Origin: Opisthorchis felineus
Lineage: Eukaryota > Platyhelminthes > Trematoda > Opisthorchiida > Opisthorchiidae
Assembly (NCBI GenBank): GCA_004794785.1
Contig: SJOL01005588.1
Location: forward strand, 128,557 to 192,556
Direction of reading: 5' to 3'
Length of the DNA stretch: 64,000 nt
Position numbers and translations under genes: made by a program. The notes beneath the pieces are model-generated. The model made no database searches. It was not told the origin of the DNA and saw only the letters and a list, made by a program, of their open reading frames with translations. Shown piece after piece: positions 23,091 to 35,999 of the stretch; within the stretch, counting starts at the first letter, position 1; the number at the start of each line of letters is the position of its first letter.

Positions 23091-24720
23091 GAAACAGTGA
23101 GCGCATCGCCTCTTGGCAACGGTACAAAGAAGCTTACGATTTTTTGAAGTCCATCTATGGACCGAACATCAACCGATCCAAACTCTCCAGGATGCTGACT
23201 TAGGACTGAAGCAGGTGACACCTACAGGACTATATAATATTTGGCGTACACCCATAAACTAACTGTTGAACCGACCAACCAGTTTTGACTGGACTGCAAT
23301 GGGTAGACTACTTTAACGAGGGAAGAAGCTGTCTCTAGTTCTTCCGACCACCGTAGAGACATGGCTTCCGAACTTGCAAATACGAACTGGTGAGGCAACT
23401 GGAAAAAAGTAATGCCTGCAGGAGAGCTGTCCAAATATACTGATCCCATTCTAGAGGAGGCATTTCCCTAATTGATCAGCATGATTCGGCAGAAAGAAAA
23501 TGGTCTACCAGAATTTGCTGATGCAGATAAACTTATATAAGACTTCATCTGACAACCACAGAGGCCTTAGACTGAAGGGCTGTGTGGGCAAACTGTTGAC
23601 ACGAGTACCATCACACCGCCTGACAGCTGATGTGATCGATTCATCCATCCCCGAAGATCATTGTGGATTTCATGTTGGGGCAAAAAATGGGCCTGATGTT
23701 TGCCGCCCGACATCTTCAAGAAAGATCTCGCTAATGTCGTTCTGACCCATGCTTTCTTCATAGGTTTTAATAGAGGCTTAAGATCCGTCAACGGAGAAAT
23801 TCTGTATACAGCTGTTTCCAAATACGGCTCTGCGCCAGAATCTACTACCCTTAGCTGACGCTTACATGCCAATTGCGAGAGAATGAATGGCCCACCTTTA
23901 AATTATTTTGAAGTCCTCACTGACTTAAAAGAAAAGTGTATCCTTGCACTCGTCCTCTACGATCTCTAACGACTAACGAGGACGCAGTACTCGTGAGCGG
24001 CGATGCAATCATGCAGTTCAAGTATCGGCTTGGTGGACATCTGTTTACTATTAGGAGTTTCGATGAGAGGACTACGGTCCACCATTTTAAGGTCCGCATT
24101 CTCATGTTTGCAGACGACTTTGTGATGTTGGCACACACGCAAGATGAACTGTACCGCCTAGCTGAGTATACGACTGCGCATGTTGGCCTGTGCATCAAAC
24201 TGATGAAAGCTTCGTTTCGCACTAACCTGCTTCAGGTATATCTTCCACCAGTCATCCGCACTTGAAGACCAGAAATTAGTTTGTAAACTACAGCGCGAAC
24301 ACTTCACGTCACCGAAGTGCAGTTTCTACTGACCAAATTTTGTTACCAAGGCTATTGTGGCTTCTGCCGAACTCGTGAAATGCTCTTGCGAAAACCACAG
24401 CCTAGGACTAGAAACCGAAATACACGTCTGAAAGGTGATGGTTCTGCCTACCTTCTTGTATGACCTTGAAGCGCTGACCATTTACTGGTGCAATCTCCGA
24501 TACTTAAACAGTTTTCACATGTGCTGTCTGAGCCGGATACGTGCTACTCACGGGCCTGAGAAGGTGTCGTTCACGGAAATTGCCCGAGGGGATCGTTTTG
24601 ATGGAATCACGACCACTACCACATTCAACCGTCTACGGTGACTTGAACAGGTTTACTGGGTGGACGGGAAGCGGATTTCGTAGCGGAGGTCACATAGTCA
24701 ACTTAATAGAAAGAGCCGGA
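23090..24720 (+). mobile_element. non-LTR retrotransposon (LINE) relic, RT and C-terminal region
   Basis: Plus-strand blocks in order: RYKEAYDFLKSIYGPN (linker before RT), DNHRGLRLKGCVGKLLTRV (NYRGISLLxxxGKxxARV), VIDSSIPEDHCGFHVG (LPExQCGFRxG), LMFADDFVMLAHTQDEL with the catalytic FADD at 24,107-24,118, and GLCIKLMKASF (LGLxINxxKT). Then follow MVLPTFLYDLEALTIY (VLPTLLYGxETWTxY) and LNSFHMCCLSRI (LNxFHxRCLRxI). The element is disrupted by stops and frame changes. It belongs to a different LINE lineage from the RTE ends at 4.7, 6.4 and 62 kb, judged by the VLPTLLYGxETW block. Confidence 0.8.
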
Positions 24721-24724
24721 ATTA

Positions 24725-26455
24725 TGGGAAACAAAGTGTTCGGTGCGTTGACACCTTGGTCGAAAATCTGATAATTGTCGATGTAGAACTCGTGAATTGG
24801 GAATCGGATACGCAAAATAGGACGACGAAGAGTTCAACTAAACGAACTAGCTTTCGTAATTCCACCTTCACAACTGAGAAGTGAAGCGTGCAAAACGCAA
24901 GGACATTATCGGATTTGTTAGACCTAGATTCCGAACGGCAGGGTATTCGGCGACTGCGATCAGTGTTTAAGCTGGTGGAATTGGACTGCTTGGCTACACA
25001 CAGTGATCCGCCGGAGAAACGTCGGCACACAAAGCAAATTTATGAGACCAGCCTTAGGTTTCTGAGATTATCAGTTAACTAAACCTGCGACTAGATCTGG
25101 AATTTCGTGACCATCGATGTATAGACCAAAACTGACAAAATGTTCCAACACCCTGTATACGTCTGTGTAATGTTGCTAGAAGTGAATTTAAATGGCCATC
25201 ATCGTGTGGACCGAAACTAGTTGAACTATAGCTAACTCCAGAACGTTATGAGGGTGAATCATGAGACCGATTTATTTGTAAAGCGGGTCCTTAGTCTACC
25301 GAAGAGGACAGAAATATGTCCAACTACTGGGCTGTTCCCATTCGTGTCTGCTGAGCCCCGACTTTATATCCTGGTTCTTCCAAATCGCTTTACTTACAAC
25401 GATGCGAAAGATGTACAGCCCGGGCCGAATAATGATTTTCACTAGCTGGTCGCATGTGTGCGCCCATGATCCACCTCATGACTGCTACCAGACACCACAG
25501 GATCCTTTGCATTTATTGTGGGTCTCATCTGTTCACTTGATCCACCGCCCTATCCCAAGGAAGCCGCAAGTGGTTTGTGAAGAAAATCCCACGACCTGGG
25601 TTGCTTGTTTGTGTTTCAGTACCTAGTACAATATCAATTTTGTTTTGTATTCATTGTATTGCATGTTACTGAATTGTCTTGAGTTCTGGTCTTTGTTATT
25701 CCACTTATGAATATATAACGCATCCATATGCAAATGATCCGCCTTAACAGTCTGAAAATCCCGGTGTGCTCAACCTACCAGGGGACTAGGGGCTGTATAA
25801 ACTAATCTGAATTATGCCTAAACTAATCTATTCACGTGTATATACTTCAGGCACATCTTATGAGTGGAGCATGCCGGCATTTGGGCATGCGAATGGCTGT
25901 GGAAATGCCTATCCTGTTTGCCTTCTAGTCCTATTCCCCTGGGTTTCCACCGGATACAGCGTGTTTAGACGGATGCACAAGCAACTCAGCGCAAACACTC
26001 TATGACTTTGCTCATTATCCACGTGGATCTACTGGTGTAGTTCGGTATGACAAGCCAATTCGAAAACGGATGCAGTCCACATGTGACCAGTCCCTGTGAG
26101 TTTACGGTGCACGCCTGAACGAATGTGGCTGGTGTGCGTTCGAGTCAATGAAACAAGAAAGGATGGTTGATTCTGCTGCGCCAGCTTACAAGTGAATAAA
26201 ACATTTGGATGGGCCTCATTAAAAATAACCATAATAAATGTAAGGTCAAGAGGGCTATCATATATCAGGAAGGTGACGTCAATACACCTGCCCCAAAAGT
26301 CATATGTTGTAAGCCAATTTCATGTTCTAAAGTTTAACCACAAATATCTCTGAAAACAATTGATCTATTAGAGAGCCCATGACTACTCCATCATCGCGCA
26401 GAATGTCCTGTTGAACAAGGACTGGACTTTAAACTTAAAGCGTAAAATTGATCCC
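24725..26455. other. no gene recognised
   Basis: Short open frames (102 codons at most) only. Confidence 0.3.
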
Positions 26456-26469
26456 TATAATGCACTACT

Positions 26470-26870
26470 CACAAGGTTGCTGAAAAATCTTCAATAGCTC
26501 ACGACCGGTTTCGCCCTTCTTGGGGCTCATCAGGTAGGCGCAGTCCCCGAGTTTCCGTCAACCTTATGTTCTACTTGAACCCAAATTGGACTGACTTCGA
26601 CAAATACACTCATTTGCTTTTCACGAGAGACTCATCTGGAACCCAGCTTGATCTCTCGTTTATGATGTTCTCATGCAGCTGATTGTGCTGCACCAGGCCG
26701 CCTTATGTTTCAGTTGGTACGATATGCGAGATATCGCAAAATATTGTATAGACGTAATACACCACTCATTCATTTGATTCAGGACATCATATACGAGAGA
26801 TTCGGCTGAGTTTGAGACTCACGTGAAAACCAAATTCTTATGCAAATGAGTGTATCTCACTACTTCCTTT
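26470..26870 (-). repeat. hammerhead-ribozyme repeat copy with inverted arms
   Basis: On the minus strand: arm (GAGATACACTCATTTGCATA to GAATCTCTCGTATATGATG), linker with GCGATATCTCGCATATCG and GGCGGCCTGGTGCAGCAC, complementary arm (ATCATAAACGAGAGATCAAG to CAAATGAGTGTATTTG), then the ribozyme unit with GAACATAAGGTTGACG. Confidence 0.75.
26497..26539 (-). ncRNA. hammerhead ribozyme core (type I)
   Basis: Minus strand: GCCTAC, CTGATGA (26533-26527), stem II GCCC/GGGC, GAAA, stem III ACC/GGT, cleavage triplet GTC, then GTGAGC. One mismatch lies in stem I (C opposite A); core residues are intact. Confidence 0.75.
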
Positions 26871-27201
26871 AACTTTTCACGAGGTAGACTGGTGGCAATT
26901 CGGTTACAGAAATGCTGCACATACTCCATTAAAGTACCTTAGTAATAGCCAATGAAACATTCAGGATAACACAACTTGCCTAAAATGTCGTTTTTGGCTC
27001 TATCAGTATAATTAAATCTCTCATGTTTCGATTATCTCAGATTTACTCCAGTATTTCACATGGCCATTTGACAATGTTGTGCTACTTTTAATTGTACACA
27101 TAAGGAATCGGACTCAGGAGCAGGCCAGCCTTATGCACTGCTGGAAAACCGTATAGTGTCGTTCATCATTTTGTCACAAAATTTGTATCAGATGGCGAAG
27201 C
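26871..27201. other. no gene recognised
   Basis: No feature was recognised between the ribozyme repeat and the assembly gap. Confidence 0.3.
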
Positions 27202-27228
27202 NNNNNNNNNNNNNNNNNNNNNNNNNNN
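27202..27228. other. assembly gap (27 N)
   Basis: A run of N directly abuts a TA microsatellite. The true length of the gap and of the repeat is unknown. Confidence 0.98.

Positions 27229-27266
<38 letters not shown>
27229..27266. repeat. (TA)n microsatellite
   Basis: Nineteen TA units are visible next to the gap. Confidence 0.95.
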
Positions 27267-27267
<1 letters not shown>

Positions 27268-27960
27268 TTAACTGGGTTGATCACAAAGTTGAACTGGCAG
27301 ACAGTGAAATGTACACTCAAGTGACTTAGGGCAATGCTCTAGAAACGTTTGTGCTTGTGAACCTTGCCTAACACAGCCCAGAAGCTTTGGGTTCCAGTTT
27401 ATTAATAGCACTCGGAACGAAGCTTCCGAGTCGACCTTGTGACGCGTCTGCACAAAGTGCTTGGCCACAGATATCTTAAGGTCAAATTAAGTTTTCGCCT
27501 TACGTCTTTCGCAAACCAGTCTCCTCTGAACTATGCAAAGGGGTATATATCCTTTTTTCTTCTCCCATGCCGCCGGCCTTGTCTGAGGCATAGCCCTCTG
27601 CATGTCAATAAAGCTTTCAGGATAGTAGTTAGCACTCCATGTCTCTCTCGAAACCGCCTCTCCTTCTCCCAACCTACCTGCACTACAAATCTACCTAGCA
27701 ATGTCAAACAGGGTTCTGACCAGCCCCTGCTTCTATGCCATCGGTGCAAAGTGTCCAAGAGTTCTCAGCAACCTTGTGAAAATACAGATATTGTTCACTC
27801 CCCGTAGACACCCGAAACACCGATTGTTTGGAGGACCCACCAACACGCCTCTCACAAGTATGTCAAAAAAGGGTAGATCGTTTTGTGACTTCTGTCCCTA
27901 GGATACATGGAACTTTATGGGATTTTCATCGCGACTGCACCTGAACCTTTGTCCGATTGA
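27267..27960. other. no gene recognised
   Basis: Open frames overlap on both strands at 27439-27807 plus (122 codons) and 27531-27758 minus, without family signatures. Confidence 0.3.
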
Positions 27961-27964
27961 AGAA

Positions 27965-28220
27965 ACATCAAATGATCCATTCTTTTTTATCGCTTTTTAT
28001 CGCTTTCTTTATGGCTCTATGACGATCCGCATTCAGACAACTCTGTTGTTGCCCCGGTACCGATAGAAGTTTATGCGACATATCCACTAGTTTGGTTTTG
28101 AAACAACCTGAAGTGGCATCAGGCCTTGAGACACGTTCTTTCAGTTGGTTGTACGTGAATTCAAATTGAATATTAGCACTGAACTTGTCTACTTTCCGTC
28201 GTAGAAGCTTAAAATTCAAG
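27965..28220 (-). mobile_element. possible LINE fragment (linker before RT)
   Basis: The minus-strand frame ends DRHRAIKKAIKSDKKEWII, resembling the basic segment between endonuclease and RT in flatworm LINEs (…RKxxRxDRExWW). This is weak evidence and only one block is seen. Confidence 0.3.
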
Positions 28221-28580
28221 CTAGTTGAGTAACCTGTGTGCTCGCAAGCTTGTGGACGTGTTATATAAGATTATCCTGGAACACGGAAAACTGGACCGGA
28301 AGTCTAAAGCTACACTGCAGGATGCTCACAAACTCTGGCGTCCTTTTATGAATAGTCTCTCCAAAATAATTCGATTCGGCGAACAAGAGACAAAATGCCT
28401 AAGATTCCGGCGAAATGATATTTTTCTAAACATTTTTAAGCTCATCACGGCCGGCTTCAAGGGGTACCACAGTGACGTCCTTAAGGCTTGCTTTGTTCAC
28501 TGCTAATTTCTGCTTCCTCGAAAGTTTGATTCTAGTGGATTCCCAGAACAGACATAATCCTCGTAAAGGTGAACATGAGT
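28221..28580. other. no gene recognised
   Basis: A 93-codon plus-strand frame (28225-28506) is rich in Lys and has no recognised domain. Confidence 0.3.
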
Positions 28581-28581
28581 C

Positions 28582-28740
28582 CCGACAAATACTCTCATTT
28601 GTACACAATTTGGTTTTGACAGAAGAGTCTACTAAATCTAGCTGAATCTCTCGTTTATGATTGTCCGCCTCAACTGAATGTGCTGCATCATGCCGCCTCC
28701 TGTTTAAGTCGATACGACATTCGAGCTAATGCAGTATCAG
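28582..28740 (-). repeat. arm-linker fragment of the hammerhead-ribozyme repeat
   Basis: It contains the minus-strand equivalents of GGCGGCATGATGCAGCACATT, ATAAACGAGAGATTCAGCT and AAATGAGAGTATTTGTC. The ribozyme core itself is absent. Confidence 0.6.
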
Positions 28741-28774
28741 TCCATTCAACTGCAGTCCTTCAACGCAAGGTACT

Positions 28775-28870
28775 GCTATTCGTGAGGTGCACACTGGTGA
28801 TATTTCCCCGTAAGAATGATGCAGCTCTCCGGTGCTTCTAGGCTTTTCAGCACAGACCAGTGTCGCTTAC
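28775..28870 (+). repeat. SINE body fragment, head missing
   Basis: TTCGTGAGGTGCACACTGGTG, TTTTCAGCACAGACCAGTGT and the bases between match the body of the tRNA-derived SINE without its A and B boxes. Confidence 0.55.
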
Positions 28871-29037
28871 TGAAGGAAATCTTGGTCCGCCTTGCCATCC
28901 CTTCTAACACCATCAACATACTATCAACTATTTTTAGGTAACAATGATGACTGAGTCGAAAAGCATGTAAATCTTTCATCCAAGAAGCCATCTATCTGGG
29001 AGCCAGTCAACGCGTGACCGGGTAATATGGATTCTGC

Positions 29038-29265
29038 GAACGAAGGATGAGCGGCGCTATGTCCTGTCTAAGTAGGAGTTGATCACATTGCGAAGCGGCC
29101 GCCGGTAACCAAATGCCCCCGTTTTTATCTACTAGTGGGAAGTTTGTGGGTTCAAGTCACCCTGGGGGTTCGTGAGGTGAATACTGCTGGTAGTTCTCAA
29201 TAAGAACGAAACCGCAACACCGCTTGTCAGCTTTTCGGCAAACACTGATTTAACGTACCGGACGC
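29038..29265 (+). repeat. tRNA-derived SINE copy
   Basis: It starts GCGGCGCTATGTCCTGTCTAAG, as before the copy at 39.88 kb. The tRNA-like head follows, with GGGTTCAAGTCACCC as B box, then GTTCGTGAGGTGAATACTGC and GAACGAAACCGCAACACCGC. Confidence 0.65.
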
Positions 29266-32200
29266 AACCTGGGTTGAAGTTTGTCAGCCGTCTTCCTACT
29301 ATTGTCGTATTGTTCAGCTTATTCGCCAAAACTGCAATTCAGTGTTGTCACACGCGCAAGTTCCGTGTTGTTTCTAAGTTGCCAGTGAGCCTACCAGTAT
29401 CGACTGTTAACTTGGCCGACCACCATCAACTTAGGCGGTTTGTACTGGATTGTGCTAACTAGAATCTGTCCAGGGAAGCGTCGGAAACTGACTTCAGATC
29501 TGTCAGTAGAAACGGATGTTCAAATTGGATCTCAGTGCCTAGCTGCTCACAAAATTTTGTGCCAAGAGAGTGATTCTACAGGTGTTTCATCCAAAGTTTA
29601 ACTACGACAATTTTACGCTTGCCTATTGAGATAATTTAAAAGGCTGAACTGCAGTTGCCCTTCGACCAGAAATTTTTTCAAACTTGTTCTTTTCTTTTAT
29701 GTGCAAGCCACACAAACTCTCAGAAAGTATTCATCAAACTTCTGCCCAACAACATTGGAACATCTAAAGCTTTTTCCCAGTGAATCCGATTATTTCTCAG
29801 CTGAACTTTCGTAATTTTTCGTGTCACACATTTCAGAACCGTTATTGTAACACGCATATGATGATGATGCAAAACCAGACATAAAATGCAGGGTAGTGAT
29901 CGGAATTTATGTGATCATGTATAAGGTCGATAGCAACCCTGTCTTAGATGAGGTTGACAGAACATGTAGGCACTCACACCTTTGGGCGATCGAGGATATT
30001 CGCTTTGTTAAATTAACCGGGAAAATCTAACCAGTTTTTTTAAATATAATCGCCTTAAGACATCGGTTGTACGTACGTCTTGGTCCTTATTTCATGTAGT
30101 GAAACTTGTTGAGTGCAGTAACCTTCTGGGAAGCCAAATAGTGGGATCCAGAATTCAGGAACCAGATACGAAGATGTGGTGTGTTGTGTTTTTTGGAGCT
30201 CACATTAGTGACTCTTTACCAGGCTGCCAGTTCGATAATATAACCTGGTTTTTCTTGTAGTTTCTCTTTCGGTTAATTAAGTACACAAGACTTGTAGTTT
30301 GATTCTAGACCGACTGTACCCTACTTCGTGGTGTTCTCTCCGTATATATCACTCACCTCCTCGCCTTAAGTGTTGTGACCTCATAAACCGATAAAAAAAG
30401 TTTAAGTTCGCTTACGAGAACTCACTTTATTCGGCAAAATCACTGCGTTTTTATTAGTGTACGAAAAGTCTTCCTAGGTGCCGTCTCAACTGTTGCACTG
30501 ACTGATCAAATTCGCCTGATAATGATTGGTTGGGCTTCGTTGTTTGTTTGCACCGCTCCGAGTGTTTATCTGCATTGCTCACTAAAACAAATGGAACTTG
30601 CGGACTGGATGACATCCGCTTGCGCTGACCTTCAATTATATACTGCGAAATGCTGAGATGATTGGTCGGTAGACTTTGGGCCTGATACGGACAGTTAATA
30701 AATGATCACATTGGCTTCTAGCTTATTGCAGGTTCTGCATTGTCGCTCTCATAGTGTAAACGACCGTGTCTTTATCTCCGTATGTTATTCGTAGTGAAGT
30801 TGGAATGGATTAAGGTAGTAGAATACCTGAGATATGGTTAGCCTAAAGCTTAGTAAAGATGATGACTACCGAGCAAGCATACTGGGGATGGAATGGATAG
30901 AAATTACCACGCACTACTATGCGCGACCAAACTTGACTGAGTCTTTGGCCCAACAATAAGATCTGCGTTCTCAAAGACGATCCTCAAATTCAGACTAAAA
31001 AAACGGAATAACCATCAATTTCAACTTTCAACAGCTTCGGGCAGTGGACAAGACTAAGGTATACATTAGTGCAATTCGAGTGCTCAGTGTCAGTTTGAAA
31101 TCGTGCAGTGTTTGTATTTGGCATGCCTCTGGAGCACAACATAGTGAAAAAAAACAGTACGATTTAAAGAGCATTTGGAAACTCAAGAAAGTGGAAGAAC
31201 ACTTTAGGAATTGTGTATGGTTTCGAATTCGACAGCTTCCGAAAACGGCACCCTCGTAGTGAAGCAGTTCAACAGTCATGATTGAGAAGTCCTGAATTGT
31301 AACATTGTTGGTACGGTCAGTGAGATTCAAGGGAGCTGTAGGCTTCCAATTAGTCCATTCTTTTAATCCGGGTGAAGATGACACCAGTTGAGCAATGATT
31401 TAGTGGGTCATCCTTTAAAAAAACGACTGAAATAGTTAAAGGTAAGTGGTACGTAGGAGAGTTCTTTTGCTGAGTTTCATAAGAGCTTGGTTTGGTGTGG
31501 CATGCAAAAAATTTCTAATTTGGTGCAGCGCTTAATTAGCCGGGTTTTTTAACCAAGAAGACATTTTCGCAATACAGTACACACTCTACGTAACACCCAT
31601 TACAATGACACCTTATCTAACGCAATAGCGTTGATATGCGCGTTAGCGTAGGATACAGGTTATTCACCTGCCCGACAAAACAACACCCTTCTGGTGGGAC
31701 CAAATCTACATGCTTTTTGAAGTTTCTTCTGATCGCAGTGAGTACCCGACGCTTATTTCAGAAGTGCATAAACTTATTGGAGAAAATATATGCTCACCGT
31801 AAAGCAACTAATCTCGACTTCTTACTGCAGACACATGGCGGAAAAACAAAGACTTCGCGAACTCATAGGGCGAAACACCATGTATCTTAGAGCATAATGC
31901 AAGAATCGCTGGTGTAAACTTATGAAATTAGCTTGGCTTGGAAGTCAGTACCTAATGAGGATAAACTGCACTCCAAAGCCAACGGGTTGCTTAATTCCAG
32001 CCATTTCAAATTGGCGCGATGCTCTACGTACGTCATATGCCCTAAATCTTCTGCTTTCAGATTCTGGAGAAACGATGTGCTCATAAGCTTTCATGATGAG
32101 CGTAATAAGTTCGGGATAGTCACTATATAATGATGTAAACCTCATATACAGTCGAAATCCATAATCTGTTTATCTGGATAGAACAAGTGTTGACCTTTCA

Positions 32201-33275
32201 CGGGAGGAATGGCCAGCAACGCGCCTTTTTCTCAATGTTCGGTGTACCTAAATCACCGTCAAGTGCCAACTAGTAGAGAAGTAACAATCGATTTTGACGG
32301 CATGCGATGTGCATTTTCGGATGGACAACACCAGTCCTGTGCCAATTAGTAAGATATCCGACAAGTGGTTGACTACCAAAGTAGCAGCCGCGACTCATTA
32401 GGCAGTCTTGACTCAGAAGTGTTGGACAGGCCTTCTCCGATGGTAGAATTCTGCTTTTTAGTTACTGCTTATAAAATTGTTTTGTATTGTCACATACTGA
32501 TGTAAATCTCCAATGCCAAGCACAAAGAAGGAATGTAGACAGCCAGTGCCACAATACTATAGACAAATATAACAGCCTTTTCGCAAACGCATTTGCATCA
32601 GCGACCGAAAACACTGGAAAAAAACAGAGTGGAAGTGTTGTAAAAATTTTACAGGAACATGCTGAATCCACTGACGGGACAGGCACTCCATAACATTCGC
32701 TGTTTATTCATTGCGATATGTTACTTATAAGTTTCCCTTTTCTCTCTCCACCATCGAAACATAGAATGATGACCAGGAGAGATGTCTGAAGTGGCTTATA
32801 AAAACCTCTCTATTTACAGGTTGCACTAGAACCAGCCTCACTTTGTAGACGCTGACGAGTAAAATGCGTTCAATATAAAGAAGAGGGTGGTAAGATGGAT
32901 AAGACGTCATTTGCAATGGCTTAGTTCAGCGGTTCTCGTGCTTGTACCGTGCATCTAACTTCAATGAAAGCTCCCGGGATAAATTTGCAAAATATTTCCC
33001 TTCATGAAACTAGTCCTTTCCATAAAGAAAATGAGCCGAATCCATGCGCTCCATCACTGCCAGGTTGGGTTTTAAACACGTGGCATAATTTGTTGGCTGA
33101 ATTTACCCTGATGATGCAAATGAAATCATTTTAAAGCAACCGTTGATTAGACAAGTAAAAAACTGTCATTGTCCAGGTGCTTGGCCGTGAAATCCAGTAC
33201 ACCATTACGAGACTGATGCTCATTATTTGACTTTAGAAGCTGTTGACATATGAACCGATTGGTCTAACCTGCTTC
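29266..33275. other. no gene recognised
   Basis: Open frames include 31384-31028 minus (118 codons, overlapping a plus-strand frame) and 31636-31890 plus. None is recognised and none is bordered by a clear set of splice sites. Confidence 0.3.
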
Positions 33276-33280
33276 TCTCA

Positions 33281-33665
33281 GGAAGACAGGCACCCATTCT
33301 ACAGAGAACATAACTGGAATTTGACAGAAACGCCCATAAATCCCCATTGCACGGGGGATTCATCTGTTAATTTGGCTGGATCTTCTTCCAGTCATAGGAT
33401 GACGGTAGAACGATTCGCGAACAAAAATTTCGAAAGCCCTTCTCTCATCGCTCGGTGCTGGAATCGCTCAACCAACGCCGTCAGTATTCCCACTATGAAG
33501 TTTATACTTATAAATGTTTTTAAGTTACTTGCTAAAAGAAGTAGTATATACCGTAAGGCAGCTGAAGAGGTATATACTGCTCCGTTGAAAAAGTTTGTCT
33601 ACATCCCTAAAAAATTATACGACTTTGTCGGCAAAAGAGCCTTACTTTTAACTTACGGGCCTTAA
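33281..33665 (+). CDS. possible exon, protein not recognised
   Basis: A strong acceptor (ACCTGCTTCTCTCAG at 33,266-33,280) opens into a 127-codon frame starting EDRHPFYREHNWN. It continues through a Ser-rich part (NLAGSSSSHR) and a Lys/Leu-rich end (MKFILINVFKLLAKRSSIYR). GAAGAG/GTATATAC near 33,570 could be a donor in phase 0. No domain, no neighbouring exon and no homolog are recognised. Confidence 0.3.
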
Positions 33666-34640
33666 CGCACATCACAGTAAGCCCATCATATACATAAATA
33701 GACGGTTTCAGTCCATATTTCTCTGTGTCCTGCCACCCACCTGAACATAACCACCGCACCTAGCTACCAAACCGACACCAGTTAAAAAGAAACGCAGCAA
33801 CTTGCACATTCAAACATTAAGGCACTTCTACTCCTTTCTGCGCGAAAGTATTCGAGTCGCAGAGGAACTCAGCCAGTGAAAATTCAGCGCACCATCCATA
33901 CACACGTCACATAAAGCAGGCCGGTGATTGCGCAGGTTTGAGTGAACGAGCGCCCACTAATTAAAACCCGCAGAACAATGCCTTGAGAGGCATTCTCCAC
34001 GACGGCAGAGGTCTGGTTAGGGCACCGAGGCCTCGTCGATTCAAATCCCTGTCAGAGTCGGTTCATGTGCCTAGAACTCCTAGCTCACTTCACACCACTG
34101 TTTGGAGGACTATAGTGGATACATTCTCTCCAAAGTTCACAGTTATGCTTTCTACTTTGCCAGATGTCTTGCTATGACATATGACACGATCACTAAGACG
34201 CAAAACTGAGAGACCGGTCGATACATGTAATGGGTAAACTAATGTGCTTTAAACCACATAATTTTGAAGCACAAATCTTATATCCTGACAAGTTCGCAGA
34301 ATGTTTCCTGTATGGTGATGAATCAGAATAAACGACTACATATGTGTTGAAGTGAACATGTGTAACTTAATGTTGTACGGACGTCATTGACGAACTCCTT
34401 ATGCGCATTCTTCGGACGATTATTGTAGATGAGTGGTCTTCAGCCTATTTCCCCATTGATAGCCCCACTTAGATTCCAGCAGGTTTCGTACAACCTGTTA
34501 CTGTAATGAAGTGTTATCCAAACATTAGCAGCCAGACTAATATAAACCGGTAATTCATTATGGCCACAAGGTTTTTTGTCCTCCTGTCATTGTTGAAACC
34601 AGTATAAGAGGTCACTTTGTTGGCAGTGTGGAGAGATTTT
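33666..34640. other. no gene recognised; weak tRNA-like segment at 34.01-34.06 kb
   Basis: GGTCTGGTTAGGGCACCGAGG followed by GTCGATTCAAATCCCTG has A-box and B-box character but no acceptor stem that I can pair. It may be another SINE head. Confidence 0.3.
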
Positions 34641-34644
34641 GGGA

Positions 34645-34840
34645 TTTTCAATGGAGACTTCGACTTGCAAGTGAAGCCCATCTATGCTGAAGCACCATGC
34701 ATCCGTTTTATCCTTATTGGAAATCATCAGCAGTGCGCACCTCATGAAACTCAGGGAGTTTCGAACCCTGCACCTTTCTGCCAGTGGTTGGACACTTAAC
34801 TGCTAGACCACGAGTGACTGGACAGTGGTGTGACTGGTTC
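34645..34840 (-). repeat. tRNA-derived SINE copy, well-preserved head
   Basis: On the minus strand CTCGTGGTCTAGCAGTTAAG (A box) and AGGGTTCGAAACTCCC (B box) are spaced as in a tRNA gene. They are followed by GAGTTTCATGAGGTGCGCAC, GATGATTTCCAATAAGGAT and the tail AAGTCTCCATTGAAA. This copy defines the tRNA-like head best. Confidence 0.75.
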
Positions 34841-35095
34841 TCACTCTCATCAATCAATCATAGAAACCGCATCATGTGGCTACGTATTGACTAGATCCTC
34901 GCATGAGAATTAGCTGCTCGACTTCACAGATAGAGATATCGCTCATCTTGTAAATTTATTCCTTCTATGAGCTATTTATAGCTTCTTGGTGGTATGAGGA
35001 GTTTTGATAATTTTCCATAGAGGGAGTAAGCTTTCAGAGCATTTTCATCAAACTTCTGGGTAATGTTGAATCAGGAAACATACTTGGGTGTTTCG
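34841..35095. other. no gene recognised
   Basis: Nothing identified between the SINE and the ribozyme-repeat fragment. Confidence 0.3.
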
Positions 35096-35190
35096 AATAG
35101 CGTAGCAACTGAAACATAAGGCGGTCCCCGTGCAGCACGCTGAGTTAAACAATACCACGAAAGAGAAACTCGGCTGAATTTCAGTTATCC
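35096..35190 (+). repeat. linker-arm fragment of the hammerhead-ribozyme repeat
   Basis: CGAATAGCGTAGCAACTGAAA, ACATAAGGCGG, GTGCAGCAC and AACTCGGCTGAATTTCAG match the linker and arm of the 18.4-kb copy. No ribozyme core is present. Confidence 0.6.
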
Positions 35191-35995
35191 CTCTTTACCG
35201 CCAGCTCAGTCTGCACACGAGTCGATCACCAGAGTTAAAGCGCAGGTGACAACACCATGGATATTAAATGCAACTCCCCAACATTTCCACCCCAAAGGAT
35301 GGCCTTTATCAAGGATTAAATTACCAACATTAAAACAACACAAATGTGGCTGGCGAAGGACTGGCCGACATACTTCCATTGGTGCTGCAATTGGCGTGAA
35401 AGCCACGTGTGTCCTGCCCCTTGCAACCGCTCGCGTATGTCAAACTACCTGCATGCATCACACCTGACCCTAGGACTGAGATGTCGCGTCACTTGCGGTC
35501 TGTCTTACTTGAGTTACCTTTGCATAGTGGTCACCAGTTTTAATCGTTTAGTTGGTGTTTTGCACCGAACACTCGTGCTACTCGCACGTCTTACTGTCTC
35601 TTCCGTATAAATAAGCGTGAAATTCCTCTCTCACACGTTTTATACAGCAACAAAATTCAGCGGATCAATGAAACTCCTTCGGCTAGAACGGAACACAAAC
35701 AGAAAACAAACACACAAAACACTGGAAAATTCCTCCGTAAATTCTCCTAAATTATTCTCCGTTTATCAGCCGAAAGTCCATTCAAGATGTATTTCGTCAT
35801 AAGACTCAAAAACCAGTCACCGGAAACATTTCTGATCCATATAGTACACAGCCTAAATCTTTCAGGAGAGATGTCCAGCAAATGAGGGCTCAGCGATCTT
35901 TAAAACAAAGTAGAGTGACAAGAAGGCATTCTGTAAGGAACACCCGAAATTATTTTGATTTTTTCTCGCATTAAGACAACTGAAAACATCAGACA
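35191..35995. other. no gene recognised
   Basis: Overlapping short frames only (88 codons at most). Confidence 0.3.
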
Positions 35996-35999
35996 TCCT

